From assembly GCF_040182365.1 (NCBI RefSeq), contig NZ_CP144460.1, positions 3,720,001-3,784,000 of the forward strand: DNA of 64,000 nucleotides, read 5' to 3'. The notes below the pieces were generated by a model that was not told the origin of the DNA, did not search any database, and was given only the letters and a program-made list of their open reading frames with translations. Positions 1 to 9,012 of the stretch are shown one piece after another. Position 1 is the first letter of the stretch; each line of letters opens with the position of its first letter. The DNA is from Xanthomonas sp. 10-10 (GTDB lineage Bacteria > Pseudomonadota > Gammaproteobacteria > Xanthomonadales > Xanthomonadaceae). The position numbers and the translations under genes are program-made.

Positions 1-369
1 AAACTCGCGGAACCCGCTTTCGAACATCGATTCCAACCCACCGACGGTGCGGTTGCGGTCGGTCGCCGAGGCGTACAGCTTGGCCAGATCGGCGCCGGAC
101 CAGAAGCGGTTTTCGAACTCGTCGGCCTCGCGGTTGGCCTGCTTGAACGCACGCGCCTTGCGGAAAATGATCACCCAGCTGATGAACGAGCCGATCAGCA
201 GCAACAGCACGATGATCTTGACCGGGATGCTGGCCCGCAGGATCAGGTCCACATAGTTGATGCTGCTGTTGTGCGCCGCCGTGGCGGTTTGCGCCGCGGC
301 CGCGGTGACTTCCTGCGGTAGTGCTTCCACTACCGTGTCCTGCAGGGCCAGGAGCAATGCAATCGACAT
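1..369 (-). CDS. tolQ: TolQ, N-terminal part (cut by window edge)
   Basis: TolQ is the inner-membrane proton-channel subunit of the Tol-Pal system, which keeps the outer membrane attached during division. Only the first 123 codons are present; the gene continues beyond base 1. The start is the ATG at 369, giving MSIALLLALQDTVVEAL. A hydrophobic segment at about residues 43-69 (ILRASIPVKIIVLLLLIGSF) is the first membrane helix, followed by the cytoplasmic stretch FRKARAFKQANREADEFENR and FWSGADLAKLYASA, typical of TolQ/ExbB. It lies 11 bp downstream of ybgC on the same strand, the usual ybgC-tolQ order of tol-pal operons. Identification is firm; the remaining helices cannot be seen. Confidence 0.93.
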   Translation of the reverse strand, partial: MSIALLLALQDTVVEALPQEVTAAAAQTATAAHNSSINYVDLILRASIPVKIIVLLLLIGSFISWVIIFRKARAFKQANREADEFENRFWSGADLAKLYASATDRNRTVGGLESMFESGFREF

Positions 370-380
370 CCGTTCGTTCC

Positions 381-839
381 TCAGTAATCGGAATCTGGGG
401 TTTCTAGAGCTTTCAACACGTCGTACAGCGCATCGTCCATGCCGCGCGGGCGAAAGTCGCTGGTGCCGAGTGCGGCGATGCGCACCTCGGCAGTCAACAG
501 CACTTCGCCCTCGCGACGGACAGACTGCGCAAACAGCAGGCTGGCCCGCCTGCATTTCAGCAGGACCGCCGACACTGACAGCGCGTCGTCGAGCCGGGCC
601 GGCTTGAGGAAATCCAGTTGCATCGAGCGGACCGCAAACACCAGACCGTGGTCCTGGCGCATCAGATCCTGCCCGTAGCCGGCCGCGCGCATCCACTCTG
701 TGCGCGCACGTTCCATGAAGGCGACGTAGCGCGCGTGGTAGACCACCCCGCCGGCGTCGGTATCTTCCCAGTACACGCGTGTCGGCCAACTGAATACAGG
801 CGGGGATTGGGGATTCGGGAATCGTGATTCGGTGGTCAT
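381..839 (-). CDS. ybgC: YbgC-type acyl-CoA thioesterase (hotdog fold)
   Basis: Predicted 152-aa tol-pal-associated thioesterase that hydrolyses acyl-CoA in the cytoplasm. The YbgC/4HBT signature is visible: RVYWEDTDAGGVVYHARYV near residues 19-37, with the catalytic Asp and the GGVVYH stretch, then FMERARTEWMRAAGY. An open frame extends upstream to 929 and would overlap ruvB, but the ATG at 839 (MTTESRFPNP) matches the normal family length better, so I chose it. The first codons are built from the GGGAATS-type heptad repeat (803-832), which explains the non-conserved SRFPNPQSPP leader. It sits between ruvB and tolQ on the same strand and is probably co-transcribed with tolQ. Confidence 0.9.
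   Translation of the reverse strand: MTTESRFPNPQSPPVFSWPTRVYWEDTDAGGVVYHARYVAFMERARTEWMRAAGYGQDLMRQDHGLVFAVRSMQLDFLKPARLDDALSVSAVLLKCRRASLLFAQSVRREGEVLLTAEVRIAALGTSDFRPRGMDDALYDVLKALETPDSDY
803..832. repeat. Heptad repeat patch inside the ybgC 5' end
   Basis: Four imperfect copies of the 7-base unit GGGAATS (S = C or G; here GGGATTG, GGGATTC, GGGAATC, then a degenerate copy). The same unit forms the inverted arrays at 5661-5748 and 6284-6400. Here it lies within the first codons of ybgC and is translated. Confidence 0.6.
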
Positions 840-891
840 GGGCACGGAATCTTGATCGGGGCGGCCCGGGCGAGCGACGAACGGAGCGCCA

Positions 892-1932
892 TCAGAACAG
901 GTCTCCCGGCTCGCCGATGCCCGGGGCACGATCGCGTGGCGGCTTCAGGCCCAGGTGCAGGTAGGCCTTGGGGGTGACCATGCGGCCGCGCGCGGTGCGG
1001 ATCAGAAAACCCTGCTGGATCAGATAGGGCTCGATCACGTCTTCCAGCGTGCCGCGCTCTTCCGACAGCGAAGCGGCCAGGGATTCCACGCCCACCGGGC
1101 CGCCGTCGAAATGTTCGACGATGGTGCGCAGCATGCGGCGGTCGAGCTCGTCAAAGCCCTCCGGATCCACTTTCAGCATCTGCATGGCGGCCTGCGCCAC
1201 CGGCAGATCGATGTGCCCCGCCGCCTTGACCTGCGCAAAGTCGCGCACGCGGCGCAGCAGCCGGTTGGCGATACGCGGGGTGCCACGCGCGCGACGCGCG
1301 ATCTCGGCCGCACCTTCGGGCGTGCAGTCGATCCCCAGGATCGCGGCCGAGCGGATCACGATGCGGGTGAGCTCTGCAGGCGAATAGAACTCCAGCCGCT
1401 GCACGATGCCGAAGCGGTCGCGCAGCGGCGCGGTCAGCAGGCCGGCACGGGTGGTGGCGCCGATCAGCGTGAACGGCGGCAAATCGATCTTGATCGAGCG
1501 TGCGGCCGGGCCGTCGCCGATCATGATGTCGATCTGGAAGTCTTCCATCGCCGGATACAGCACTTCTTCCACCACCGGCGAGAGGCGATGGATCTCGTCG
1601 ATGAACAGCACATCGTGCGGTTGCAGGTTGGTCAGCAGCGCGGCCAGATCGCCGGCCTTTTCGATCACCGGTCCGGAGGTGGAGCGCAGATTGACGCCCA
1701 ACTCGTTGGCGATGACGTGGCTGAGCGTGGTCTTGCCCAGGCCGGGCGGGCCGAAGATCAGCACGTGATCCATCGCTTCGCCGCGCGCCTTGGCGGCCTG
1801 GATGTAGATCTCCATCTGCTCGCGCACCGGCTGCTGGCCGAGATAATCGGCCAGGCGCTTGGGGCGGATGCTCGCATCGGCGGCATCGTCTTCGCGGGTG
1901 GCGCTGCTGGCGATGATGCGCTGTTCGGTCAT
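892..1932 (-). CDS. ruvB: RuvB, Holliday-junction branch-migration helicase
   Basis: ATP-driven motor that, with RuvA, branch-migrates Holliday junctions during recombinational repair. 346 aa, the normal family length, from ATG at 1932. Visible features: N-terminal [11 protein letters not shown]; Walker [11 protein letters not shown] at about residues 61-70; Walker [11 protein letters not shown] at about 108-117; sensor region [21 protein letters not shown]; and the C-terminal winged-helix domain with [25 protein letters not shown]. In many proteobacteria ruvB directly follows ruvA; here kup and an SMI1/KNR4 gene separate them. There is a 52-bp gap to ybgC. Confidence 0.98.
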   Translation of the reverse strand: MTEQRIIASSATREDDAADASIRPKRLADYLGQQPVREQMEIYIQAAKARGEAMDHVLIFGPPGLGKTTLSHVIANELGVNLRSTSGPVIEKAGDLAALLTNLQPHDVLFIDEIHRLSPVVEEVLYPAMEDFQIDIMIGDGPAARSIKIDLPPFTLIGATTRAGLLTAPLRDRFGIVQRLEFYSPAELTRIVIRSAAILGIDCTPEGAAEIARRARGTPRIANRLLRRVRDFAQVKAAGHIDLPVAQAAMQMLKVDPEGFDELDRRMLRTIVEHFDGGPVGVESLAASLSEERGTLEDVIEPYLIQQGFLIRTARGRMVTPKAYLHLGLKPPRDRAPGIGEPGDLF

Positions 1933-1971
1933 CCCACCATCTTCGCATGCCGCGCGCGGATGGCCCAGGGT

Positions 1972-3090
1972 CTAGAAATCAAGCTCGGCCTGCCGCAGCA
2001 CGCTGAAGAACGCATCGAAGCTCGGCGCGCGCCAGGTGGGCAGCAGTTGCTCCCAAAGCTCGAAATAGACCACCTCCGGCTCGCATTGCGGGCCGTGTGC
2101 GCGGTAGTCCAGGCACAACAGGCTATCCACGTTGTGGCACGACAGCACCAGGACCTGATCCAGACCGGCATGCAGGCACGCCGCAGCGCGGAAGTCGTCC
2201 GGGTCTTCGAACGCAGCAGCCAGATCCAGCACGCTGCCGATGCTCGCCAACGGCGTCAGGTAGCGATCCACCAGCACGCATTCCCAATCCACGTAATGCT
2301 CGGACGGAAAACGGGTACGCGGCACCCAGCACCAGCCGGTATCTCCGCCGTCCTGGACACTGTAGAGACGCTTGAACAATGCCGGCAGGCGCACGCCCAG
2401 GCGTGCTTCGGCGGCAGCCAAGGCATCGGCGTCCGCCGCGGCTCTGCCGTCGTTCCGGTTCCCGGCGCCGCTCCAGAACGTGGTAAACGCGGGCGGCTGC
2501 GGCTGCCACTGCACCACCTCTGCGTCGTGCCTGGCCTGCAATGCGGGCGACCAATAGTGGACATCGACCAACTGCGCCAGCAGCTCGTCCACGTTGGCGT
2601 ACACCGCCAGCCGGCGATTGTCGCCTGCATCGACGTAGACCATGGTGGGCTCGGCATCCGATGCCGAATAGTCCAGGCACAGCGCCCGGCTTGGCGAACG
2701 GTCATCGGCGGCGATGACGATCAGATGGCGATCATTGCCACCGGCAGCAAGACCGGCAAACGCGTCGTCGCGGTACTCCTCGCGAGCACGGACCTCGGCG
2801 AAAGAAAACAGCTCCGCGCTGCCAAGCAGGCGTGCACGCGGGATCAGCCATTCGGCCTTGAGCCAGTTGTCCGGCTCTTCGAGCGACTGACCACGCGCCA
2901 TCTGCACCGCGCCGCCGTCGTAGCGTGCGTACAACTCGCACAGCCAGGCCGGCAGGCGGACACCGAGCCGCGCTTGCGCCGCAGCGATCGCTGCATCGGT
3001 GGCCGGCACGCGCCCGAGGTTGAGCGCTTCATCCCAGAAGGTATCCAGGCTCGGCGAGCGCCCGTAGACCATCCACTTGAGCGCGGCCAC
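1972..3090 (-). CDS. Protein with two tandem SMI1/KNR4 (SUKH) domains
   Basis: 372-aa soluble protein with no signal peptide. Two copies of the SMI1/KNR4 core are visible: AAIAAAQARLGVRLPAWLCE + LYARYDGG near residues 30-60, and ALAAAEARLGVRLPALFKRL + YSVQDGG near residues 220-250. Each is followed by an acidic/aromatic stretch ending in LVLSCHNVDSLLCLDY or LIVIAADDRS..ALCLDY. The start is GTG at 3090, 2 bp after the kup stop, with GGAG about 8 bp upstream, so translation is probably coupled to kup. SUKH-fold proteins include toxin-immunity proteins and cytoplasmic regulators; no toxin gene is adjacent, so the function is unknown. An internal ATG at 3072 is an alternative start. Confidence 0.8.
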   Translation of the reverse strand: MAALKWMVYGRSPSLDTFWDEALNLGRVPATDAAIAAAQARLGVRLPAWLCELYARYDGGAVQMARGQSLEEPDNWLKAEWLIPRARLLGSAELFSFAEVRAREEYRDDAFAGLAAGGNDRHLIVIAADDRSPSRALCLDYSASDAEPTMVYVDAGDNRRLAVYANVDELLAQLVDVHYWSPALQARHDAEVVQWQPQPPAFTTFWSGAGNRNDGRAAADADALAAAEARLGVRLPALFKRLYSVQDGGDTGWCWVPRTRFPSEHYVDWECVLVDRYLTPLASIGSVLDLAAAFEDPDDFRAAACLHAGLDQVLVLSCHNVDSLLCLDYRAHGPQCEPEVVYFELWEQLLPTWRAPSFDAFFSVLRQAELDF

Positions 3091-3092
3091 GC

Positions 3093-5000
3093 TCAGATCT
3101 CCACTTGCGCGCCCAGCTCGACCAGGCGGTTACCGGGGATGCGGAAGAAGCCGGTCGCCGGAGCGGCATTGCGATGCATCAGCGCGAACAGCTTGTCGCG
3201 CCAGATCGGCATGCCGCGGTTGGCGCTGGCCACGATGGTCTCGCGGCTGGCGAAGAAGGTGGTGTCCATCGGGTCGAAATGGATGCCGCCCTGGTCGCAG
3301 GAACGCATCAGCGCCAGCGGCACGTCGGGCGTTTCCATGAAGCCGAAGCGCACGTAGACGCGGTAGAACTCGTCGCCGATCGACTCGATCTGCAGGCGCT
3401 TGTCCACCGGCGCGTACGGGATCGGCAAGGTATCGACGTTGAGGAAGATGTTGCGTTCGTGCAGCACCTTGTTGTGCTTGAGGTTGTGCATCAACGCATG
3501 CGGCACCACCATCGGGTCGGCGGTCAGGAACACCGCCATGCCCGGCACGCGCGCCGGCGGTGCCAGCATCAGGCCCGGCAGGAAGCTGTCGATGCGGATG
3601 CCGTCCTTGCGGATTTCCTCGCGCAGCAGCGCGCGGCCGCGGCGCCAGGTACGCATCAGGGTGAACACCACGATGCCCAGCGCCAGCGGGAACCACGCGC
3701 CCTGCAGCAACTTGGCGCCGTTGGCGATCACGAACGCCAGCTCGATGATGAAGAACACAACGCACAACGGCAGCACCCAGTTGCGCCAGCGCGGCCACAG
3801 CGAGCGCGCCACCAGGGCCAGCAGCAAGGTGTCGATCAGCATGGTCATCGACACCGAGATGCCGTAGGCCACGGCCAGATTGGTGGAGCTGCGGAAGATC
3901 AGCACCAGCGCGATCACCATCACCATCAACAGCCAGTTGATGCCGGGCACGTAGATCTGGCCGATGGTGGTGCGCGAGGTGTGCTTGATCAGCATGCGCG
4001 GGATGTAGCCCAGCTGCATGGCCTGACGCGCCACCGAGTACGCACCGGTGATCACCGCCTGCGAGGCGATCACCGCCGCCAGCGTGGCCAGGATGATCAT
4101 CGGATACAGCGCCCAGCCCGGCACCGCTTCGAAGAACGGGTTCTTCAGCGCGGAGGGGTGGTTGAGCACCAGTGCGCCCTGCCCCAGGTAGTTGAGCAGC
4201 AGCATCGGCAGCACGAAGAAATACCAGCCATGGCGGATCGGCTTGGCGCCGAAATGGCCCATGTCCGCGTACAGCGCCTCACCGCCGGTCACCGCCAGCA
4301 CTACCGCGCCGAGGATGAACACCCCGTGCCAGCCGTGCTCGATGAAGAAGCGGATCGCCCACCATGGATTGAAGGCCTTCATCACCTCCGGCGCATCGAC
4401 GATGTTCCAGGCACCGATCGCTCCCAGCGACAGGAACCACAGACAGGTGATCGGGCCGAACACCTTGCCGACCTTTTCGGTGCCGAAGCGCTGCACCATG
4501 AACACGATCAGCAATACCACCACGGTGATCGGCACGATGAAGGGGTGCAGGCTGGGCGCGGCGATTTCCAGGCCTTCCACCGCGCCCATCACCGAGATGG
4601 CCGGCGTGATCACGCCGTCACCGAAGAACAGCGAAGCGCCGAAGATGCCGAGGATGCCCACCACATACGCCGAGCGCGAGCCCTGCTTGAGGGTACGCTG
4701 GGTCAGCGCCATCAGCGCCATGATGCCGCCTTCGCCCTCGTTGTCGGCCCGCATGATGATGGTGACGTACTTGAGCGTGACGGTGATCATCAGCGCCCAG
4801 AACGCCAGCGACAGCACGCCCAGCACGGTGTCGTGATCGCTGGTCAACCCGTAGTGCGGCGAGAACGCCTCCTTGAGGGTATACAGCGGACTGGTGCCGA
4901 TATCGCCGAAGACGACGCCGATGGCGCCGACGACCAAGGCCATATGGCTGTTGGCAGGCGCGTGGCCGTGGCCAGCTGCGGGAGTGGAGGTCTGTGACAT
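3093..5000 (-). CDS. kup: Kup low-affinity potassium/proton symporter
   Basis: Inner-membrane K+ uptake protein of the KUP/HAK family; 635 aa against about 620-630 for the family. The signature [20 protein letters not shown] lies at about residues 26-45, followed by roughly 12 hydrophobic helices, including [13 protein letters not shown] and [14 protein letters not shown]-terminal cytoplasmic part starts near residue 450 ([14 protein letters not shown]). The start is ATG at 5000. The gene lies between ruvA and ruvB and is followed 2 bp later by the SMI1/KNR4 gene, suggesting one transcript. Confidence 0.97.
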   Translation of the reverse strand: MSQTSTPAAGHGHAPANSHMALVVGAIGVVFGDIGTSPLYTLKEAFSPHYGLTSDHDTVLGVLSLAFWALMITVTLKYVTIIMRADNEGEGGIMALMALTQRTLKQGSRSAYVVGILGIFGASLFFGDGVITPAISVMGAVEGLEIAAPSLHPFIVPITVVVLLIVFMVQRFGTEKVGKVFGPITCLWFLSLGAIGAWNIVDAPEVMKAFNPWWAIRFFIEHGWHGVFILGAVVLAVTGGEALYADMGHFGAKPIRHGWYFFVLPMLLLNYLGQGALVLNHPSALKNPFFEAVPGWALYPMIILATLAAVIASQAVITGAYSVARQAMQLGYIPRMLIKHTSRTTIGQIYVPGINWLLMVMVIALVLIFRSSTNLAVAYGISVSMTMLIDTLLLALVARSLWPRWRNWVLPLCVVFFIIELAFVIANGAKLLQGAWFPLALGIVVFTLMRTWRRGRALLREEIRKDGIRIDSFLPGLMLAPPARVPGMAVFLTADPMVVPHALMHNLKHNKVLHERNIFLNVDTLPIPYAPVDKRLQIESIGDEFYRVYVRFGFMETPDVPLALMRSCDQGGIHFDPMDTTFFASRETIVASANRGMPIWRDKLFALMHRNAAPATGFFRIPGNRLVELGAQVEI

Positions 5001-5053
5001 GAGTGGGCAGGGTATCGCCGAAGGACGTGAAGAATGAGAAAGGCCGAGCCCGC

Positions 5054-5638
5054 TTAACGCAGCGCGGCCTGGAGTGCCTTGCGAATGACCGTAGCGACTT
5101 CGTCGCCTTCTGCCCCGGCCTCGCGTGCCATGCGCGCGGCCTCGGCCGGCTTGTAACCCAGTTGCTGCAAGGCGACAGTGGCTTCGGATACCGCATCCGG
5201 ACCCAACTGGCCGGTGATCGGCGCGCCACTGCTGAAGTCGGCCGCCCGGTCGCGCAGCTCCACCACCATGCGCTCGGCGGTCTTCTTGCCGATACCCGGA
5301 ATGCGCGTGAGCGCGGTGATGTCGCCGCTGGTGATCAGGCGGGCGAATTCATCCACACTGACCCCGGACAGCACCGCCAGCGCGATCTTGGCGCCGATGC
5401 CGGTGACCTTTTGCACGTCGCGGAACAGCCGCCGCTCGCCCTCGCGCAGGAAGCCGTACAGCGCAACGCTGTCTTCCTTCTGCGCGTAATGGGTGAACAG
5501 GATGACGTCGCGGCCGACATCGGGCAGGTCGTAGAAGGTGCTCATCGGCGCTTCCAGCTCGTACCCCACCCCGCCCACGTCGATCACCAGCCACGGCGGC
5601 TGCTTGTAGGCCAGGATCCCGCGCAGACGGCCGATCAT
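5054..5638 (-). CDS. ruvA: RuvA, Holliday-junction DNA-binding subunit
   Basis: 194-aa tetrameric protein that binds four-way junctions and loads RuvB. The start is ATG at 5638 ([20 protein letters not shown]), the canonical RuvA N-terminus; the open frame extends to 5692 only through heptad repeat sequence. Helix-hairpin-helix motifs are visible at [19 protein letters not shown] (about 71-89) and [19 protein letters not shown] (about 107-125). The C-terminal RuvB-binding domain includes [21 protein letters not shown] perfect palindrome abuts the start codon on the 5' side (5641-5660), so the ribosome-binding region may be structured. Confidence 0.97.
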   Translation of the reverse strand: MIGRLRGILAYKQPPWLVIDVGGVGYELEAPMSTFYDLPDVGRDVILFTHYAQKEDSVALYGFLREGERRLFRDVQKVTGIGAKIALAVLSGVSVDEFARLITSGDITALTRIPGIGKKTAERMVVELRDRAADFSSGAPITGQLGPDAVSEATVALQQLGYKPAEAARMAREAGAEGDEVATVIRKALQAALR

Positions 5639-5640
5639 TG

Positions 5641-5660
5641 GGCACCGCCGGGGCGGTGCC
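5641..5660 (-). promoter_or_regulatory. Palindrome directly upstream of the ruvA start
   Basis: GGCACCGCC and GGCGGTGCC form a perfect 9-bp stem with a 2-nt loop, ending 2 bp before the ruvA ATG. No separate Shine-Dalgarno sequence is visible. The hairpin would lie across the ribosome-binding region of the ruvA message. A regulatory role is inference. Confidence 0.5.
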
Positions 5661-5748
5661 GGGAATGGGGAATCGGGAATGGGGAATCGCAAGAGCGCTC
5701 GCTGCCCTGGACTCTGCTATTCCCGATTCCCGATTCCCGATTCCCGAT
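5661..5748. repeat. Inverted heptad arrays between ruvC and ruvA
   Basis: The left arm (5661-5689) holds four tandem copies of GGGAATS; the right arm (5719-5748) holds four copies of the complement, ATTCCCG. About 29 bp lie between them, so the whole forms one long hairpin in the ruvC-ruvA gap. A related structure lies on the other side of ruvC. Confidence 0.85.
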
Positions 5749-5750
5749 AC

Positions 5751-6275
5751 TCATTTCTTGCGGCTCCAGGCCTGTTGGGTATTGACGCCCAGGCGCTGCG
5801 CGGTGGCGCGCACGTGGGCGTGGGTGATGGCGACCGCCAGTGCATCGGCGGCGTCGGCCTGCAGCTTGCCTTTCAGGTTGAGCATGATGCCGACCATGTG
5901 CTGCACCTGCACCTTGTCCGCCCCACCCTTGCCGACCAGCGCGAGCTTGATTTCGGTGGCAGCGTACTCGTGCACTGGCAGATCGCGCATGACGACCGCG
6001 CAAATCGCCGCGCCGCGCGCGTGGCCGAGCTTGAGCGCCGAATCGGCGCTCTTGCCCATGAAGACCTTTTCGATCGCCACTTCGTCCGGCCGGTAGGTCT
6101 CGATCAACTCGCCCAGCCCGTGCAGCAGGCGCTTGAGTCGCTGGGCAAAATCGCCCTCACCCAGCAGCAGCAGCGGTGCGTGATGCACATGCCGGCTGCG
6201 ACCGCCCTCGTCGACGTCGATGATGCCGACCCCGGTGCGCTGGGAGCCGGGATCGATGCCCAGGATGCGGGTCAT
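5751..6275 (-). CDS. ruvC: RuvC, Holliday-junction resolvase
   Basis: 174-aa endonuclease that cleaves Holliday junctions symmetrically after RuvAB binding. ATG start at 6275 ([18 protein letters not shown]). The four acidic active-site residues of the family are visible: Asp8 in GIDPG, Glu69 in VAIEKVFMG, and Asp141 and Asp144 in [16 protein letters not shown]. The C-terminus WSRKK lies right at the heptad inverted repeat. ruvC is upstream of ruvA on the same strand, the standard order, with heptad hairpins on both sides. Confidence 0.98.
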   Translation of the reverse strand: MTRILGIDPGSQRTGVGIIDVDEGGRSRHVHHAPLLLLGEGDFAQRLKRLLHGLGELIETYRPDEVAIEKVFMGKSADSALKLGHARGAAICAVVMRDLPVHEYAATEIKLALVGKGGADKVQVQHMVGIMLNLKGKLQADAADALAVAITHAHVRATAQRLGVNTQQAWSRKK

Positions 6276-6283
6276 TGAAAGGC

Positions 6284-6400
6284 CGGGAATGGAGAGTCGG
6301 GAATCGGGAATGGGTAGAGCGGCCTACTGGCGTGCCCGGCGCTGCCGAGCAATGCAGGGTGCAGCTTTTTCGATTCCCGATTCTCCATTCCCGATTCCCG
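6284..6400. repeat. Inverted heptad arrays between yebC and ruvC
   Basis: The left arm (6284-6314) and right arm (6371-6400) are near-complementary runs of GGGAATS units with some GGAGAGTC-type variants. They are separated by about 56 bp. The structure lies in the yebC-ruvC gap and is the second large hairpin built from the same unit as at 5661-5748. Confidence 0.85.
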
Positions 6401-6405
6401 GCGCT

Positions 6406-7134
6406 TCAAGCGCCGAGACTCGACTGATCGACGTTCGAATACACGTCCTGGACATCGTCCAGGTCTTCGAGCATGTCGAGCAGCTTGCGGACCTGCACGG
6501 CGGTGTCGCCGTCGACGGCGATGTCGTTTTCGGCACGGAAGGTGATTTCGGCGTGGGCCGGTTCCAGGCCGGCGGCGGTCAGGGCGTCCTTGACGTGGGC
6601 GAAGGCATCCGGGGCGGTCAGCACGTCGATGGCGCCGTCTTCCGGGTACACCACCACGTCGTCGGCGCCGGCTTCGATGGCCGCGTCGGTGAGGGTGTCT
6701 TCATCGCTACCGGCGGCAAAGCTGAGCACGCCCAGGCGCTTGAACATGAAAGCCACCGAGCCCTCGGTGCCCATGTTGCCGCCGCATTTGCTGAAGGCAT
6801 GGCGCACGTCGGCCACGGTACGCACGCGGTTGTCGGTCAGGCAGTCCACGATCACCGCCACGCCGCCGGGCGCGTAGCCCTCGTAGCGGATTTCTTCGTA
6901 TTCCACGCCTTCCAGCTCGCCGGTGGACTTCTTGATGGCGCGTTCGATCACGTCCTTGGACATGTTCGCCGACAGGCCCTTGTCCATGGCCGTGCGCAGG
7001 CGCGGATTGTTGGACGGATCGCCACCGCCGGCGCGCGCGGCAACGCTGATCTCGCGGATGATCTTGGTGAACATCTTGCCGCGTTTGGCGTCGGAGGCGT
7101 TCTTGCGGCCTTCGATCGAGGGGCCTCTACCCAT
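6406..7134 (-). CDS. yebC: YebC/PmpR family protein
   Basis: 242-aa cytoplasmic protein of the YebC/PmpR family. Family members have been described as DNA-binding transcription regulators and, more recently, as ribosome-associated factors; the sequence cannot separate these roles. Visible landmarks: [60 protein letters not shown] and [18 protein letters not shown]. The N-terminus begins [20 protein letters not shown] rather than the common MAGHSKW; the start is ATG at 7134. It lies upstream of ruvC, a common arrangement in gammaproteobacteria. Confidence 0.95.
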   Translation of the reverse strand: MGRGPSIEGRKNASDAKRGKMFTKIIREISVAARAGGGDPSNNPRLRTAMDKGLSANMSKDVIERAIKKSTGELEGVEYEEIRYEGYAPGGVAVIVDCLTDNRVRTVADVRHAFSKCGGNMGTEGSVAFMFKRLGVLSFAAGSDEDTLTDAAIEAGADDVVVYPEDGAIDVLTAPDAFAHVKDALTAAGLEPAHAEITFRAENDIAVDGDTAVQVRKLLDMLEDLDDVQDVYSNVDQSSLGA

Positions 7135-7223
7135 GAGTGGTTCCGGACTGGCTTGGATGACTGGGCGCGGATTTTACCTGATTGCTTGCACTCACCGGGG
7201 CCGCACCATCCGCCAGCGGATGT

Positions 7224-7871
7224 TCAAACCGCAAATCGGCCGCTGCGCAGGAACACCAGCGCCTGCCGGGCGGCCTCGGGCGAGCGCAACAGCCCGCTGT
7301 GGCTGGCTTGCACCACGCAGTGGTCGCGCAGCCCGGGCAGGCGGGTTTCGGCCAGCGCCACCGTGCCGTCCGAGTCGCCGTCCAGCGGCGCCAGCCAGCG
7401 ACCGACGCCGCGCGGCACGCACCCGGCCACCTGGCCGATCTCCGCCTGCCCGTCCCAGCGCGCAAACCCTTGCTGCAGCAGGGTGGCACTGCGGCCCATC
7501 GCCCAGACGCCGCCGCGCCGCGCCAGCCCGCGCGCGGCGGCACTGCCGCACAGGGGCGAGCCCAGGCAGACCACGCGGCGCACCGGCAGGTCGGGGGCCT
7601 CGCACAAGGCCTGCAAGGCCATCAGCCCACCCAGGCTGTGGCAGACCAGCAGTTGCGCGCGGCTGGCGCGCAGGCGTTCGATCAGGCGCGGCACCGCCTG
7701 CACCGGCCCGCCGAGCACGCTGGCATAGCCGAACAACGCGGGCGCCAGCCCGGCGGCGCGCATCCGGCGCGCGAGCGGCAACAGCCAGTGCGCGGTATTC
7801 CAGATGCCATGCACCAGCAGCACGTCGGCGGTGGCGGCGGCCGCGCGCTTGCGCAGACGGCGCCGGGGCAT
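7224..7871 (-). CDS. Alpha/beta hydrolase (lipase/esterase-like)
   Basis: About 215-aa cytoplasmic alpha/beta hydrolase. Early oxyanion/strand region VLLVHGIWNTAHWLLPLARR; nucleophile elbow CHSLGGLMAL; acidic residue in DGDSDGTVAL; catalytic His in QASHSGLLRSPEAA. The triad is therefore complete. I used the ATG at 7871 (MPRRRLRKR); a TTG at 7901 would add ten residues (SSPSSAIPV) but neither start has a clear Shine-Dalgarno sequence. It reads in the same direction as yebC with a gap of about 89 bp. The substrate is unknown. Confidence 0.75.
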   Translation of the reverse strand: MPRRRLRKRAAAATADVLLVHGIWNTAHWLLPLARRMRAAGLAPALFGYASVLGGPVQAVPRLIERLRASRAQLLVCHSLGGLMALQALCEAPDLPVRRVVCLGSPLCGSAAARGLARRGGVWAMGRSATLLQQGFARWDGQAEIGQVAGCVPRGVGRWLAPLDGDSDGTVALAETRLPGLRDHCVVQASHSGLLRSPEAARQALVFLRSGRFAV

Positions 7872-8067
7872 GACCGGGATGGCGGACGATGGGCTGGACA
7901 AAGGCGTGGTTACCAGGAGGAGAGGCGGAGGTCAGGCGCGTGTCTGACGCGCGCACGGCATGCCGGAAAGTGGCTGGTGCCGATAGCGCGCATGCGCTGT
8001 GCCGATCTTGCGGCAAGCGCCGCGCACCACGGGCACACCGCCGCATCACGTCGTGCGGGCGCCGGGC

Positions 8068-8595
8068 TTAGTCGGCCGCAGCAATCGGCTTGCGGCGCAG
8101 GATGAACTCCCGGTCGACGATCTTGCCGACCGGGAAGTCGTATTCGCCGACCTTTTCGAAGCCGTAGCGGGCGTAGAAGCGCTGCGCGCCGAAATTCTCC
8201 GACCACACACCGATCCACAGCGTGCGTGGGCCGTTGCGTTCGAGCCATTCCAGTGTGGTTTCGAACAGCCGGCTGCCCCAGCCGCTGCTCTGGTAGTCCT
8301 TCAACAGGTACAGGCGCTTGAGTTCCCCGTCGCCGGGGCGGACCTCAGCGTGCGGCAGGCCGCACGGGCCGGCAGCGGCGTGGCCGACCAGCAGGTTGTC
8401 CAGCTCCAGCAACCAGATCGCGTACTCCGGATGCGCCAGCACGATGCGCGCGCGCTCCACCGCATAGGTCTCTTCCAGAAAGCCACGCAGGTCTTCTTCC
8501 GGATACAGATGCCCGAAGGTTTCGGTAAAGGTCTGCGCGGCCAGAAGCGACAGCGCTTCGGCATCGTCCGGCGTGGCGCGGCGGATGCGGGTCAT
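8068..8595 (-). CDS. GNAT family N-acetyltransferase
   Basis: 175-aa GNAT-fold acetyltransferase using acetyl-CoA. MTRIRRATPDDAEALSLLAA is the typical first strand and helix. Motif A with the acetyl-CoA pyrophosphate loop is LKRLYLLKDYQSSGWGSRLF (Q-x-S-G-x-G). The C-terminal motif B is WIGVWSENFGAQRFYARYGF. ATG at 8595 is chosen because the upstream extension to 8988 is proline/arginine-rich and contains a heptad repeat. The substrate is not predictable; small-molecule acetylation is typical for this subgroup. Confidence 0.88.
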   Translation of the reverse strand: MTRIRRATPDDAEALSLLAAQTFTETFGHLYPEEDLRGFLEETYAVERARIVLAHPEYAIWLLELDNLLVGHAAAGPCGLPHAEVRPGDGELKRLYLLKDYQSSGWGSRLFETTLEWLERNGPRTLWIGVWSENFGAQRFYARYGFEKVGEYDFPVGKIVDREFILRRKPIAAAD

Positions 8596-9012
8596 GCGGG
8601 ACTCTCGTGCCGGGTGGACGTGGCAGCTTCTCGCATGCGGCGGCGGTTCTGCAAGATCGGGATTGGGGAGTCGGGAATCGGGAAAGCATCCGCGCTGCGT
8701 GGATTCTCCCCGGGAAATCGTATTCGCCGATGTGGGCAGGAGTCGGCATGGGCGCTGACGGGTTCGACCACGCACGCACGACCGGTTCCGCATGGCACCG
8801 CGCAGGAAAGATGAACACTGCGAGGTCTGGCTAGCTGCTGGCGGAGCTGGGCGCGCTTGGGACGGACCTGCAGGACGCACCGCCGCCGGTGATCGGCGGC
8901 GGTTGGACGGCGGTAACCCGTGCCCTGGCACTGACGGTTCCACCAAAACACGCAGCGCTGGCCGTCTTGTACAGATGACCACGCACACCGCATGGCCATC
9001 TGCCGGCGCAGG
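8596..9012. other. Gene-free stretch between aspS and the GNAT gene
   Basis: 417 bp without a supported gene. It holds one arm of the GGGAATS heptad repeat (about 8658-8683). It also holds a GC hairpin at 8879-8903 (9-bp stem ACCGCCGCC/GGCGGCGGT, 7-nt loop), about 110 bp past the aspS stop, which could act as a weak terminator although no T-run follows. Confidence 0.5.

Noticed and set aside
1972..3090. Polymorphic-toxin immunity cassette around the SMI1/KNR4 gene
   Set aside because: No toxin, Rhs or secretion-system gene is adjacent; neighbours are kup and ruvB.
955..3357. 800-residue open frame on the plus strand
   Set aside because: It is antisense to ruvB and the SMI1/KNR4 gene, is rich in His/Gln/Arg/Asp as expected of a shadow of high-GC coding DNA, and shows no domain.
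3105..4997. 630-residue open frame on the plus strand
   Set aside because: Exactly antisense to kup, with HQ/HR-rich low-complexity translation.
5661..6400. Possible CRISPR array at the heptad repeats
   Set aside because: Repeats are 7 bases, tandem without unique spacers, and inverted in the middle; no cas genes are nearby.
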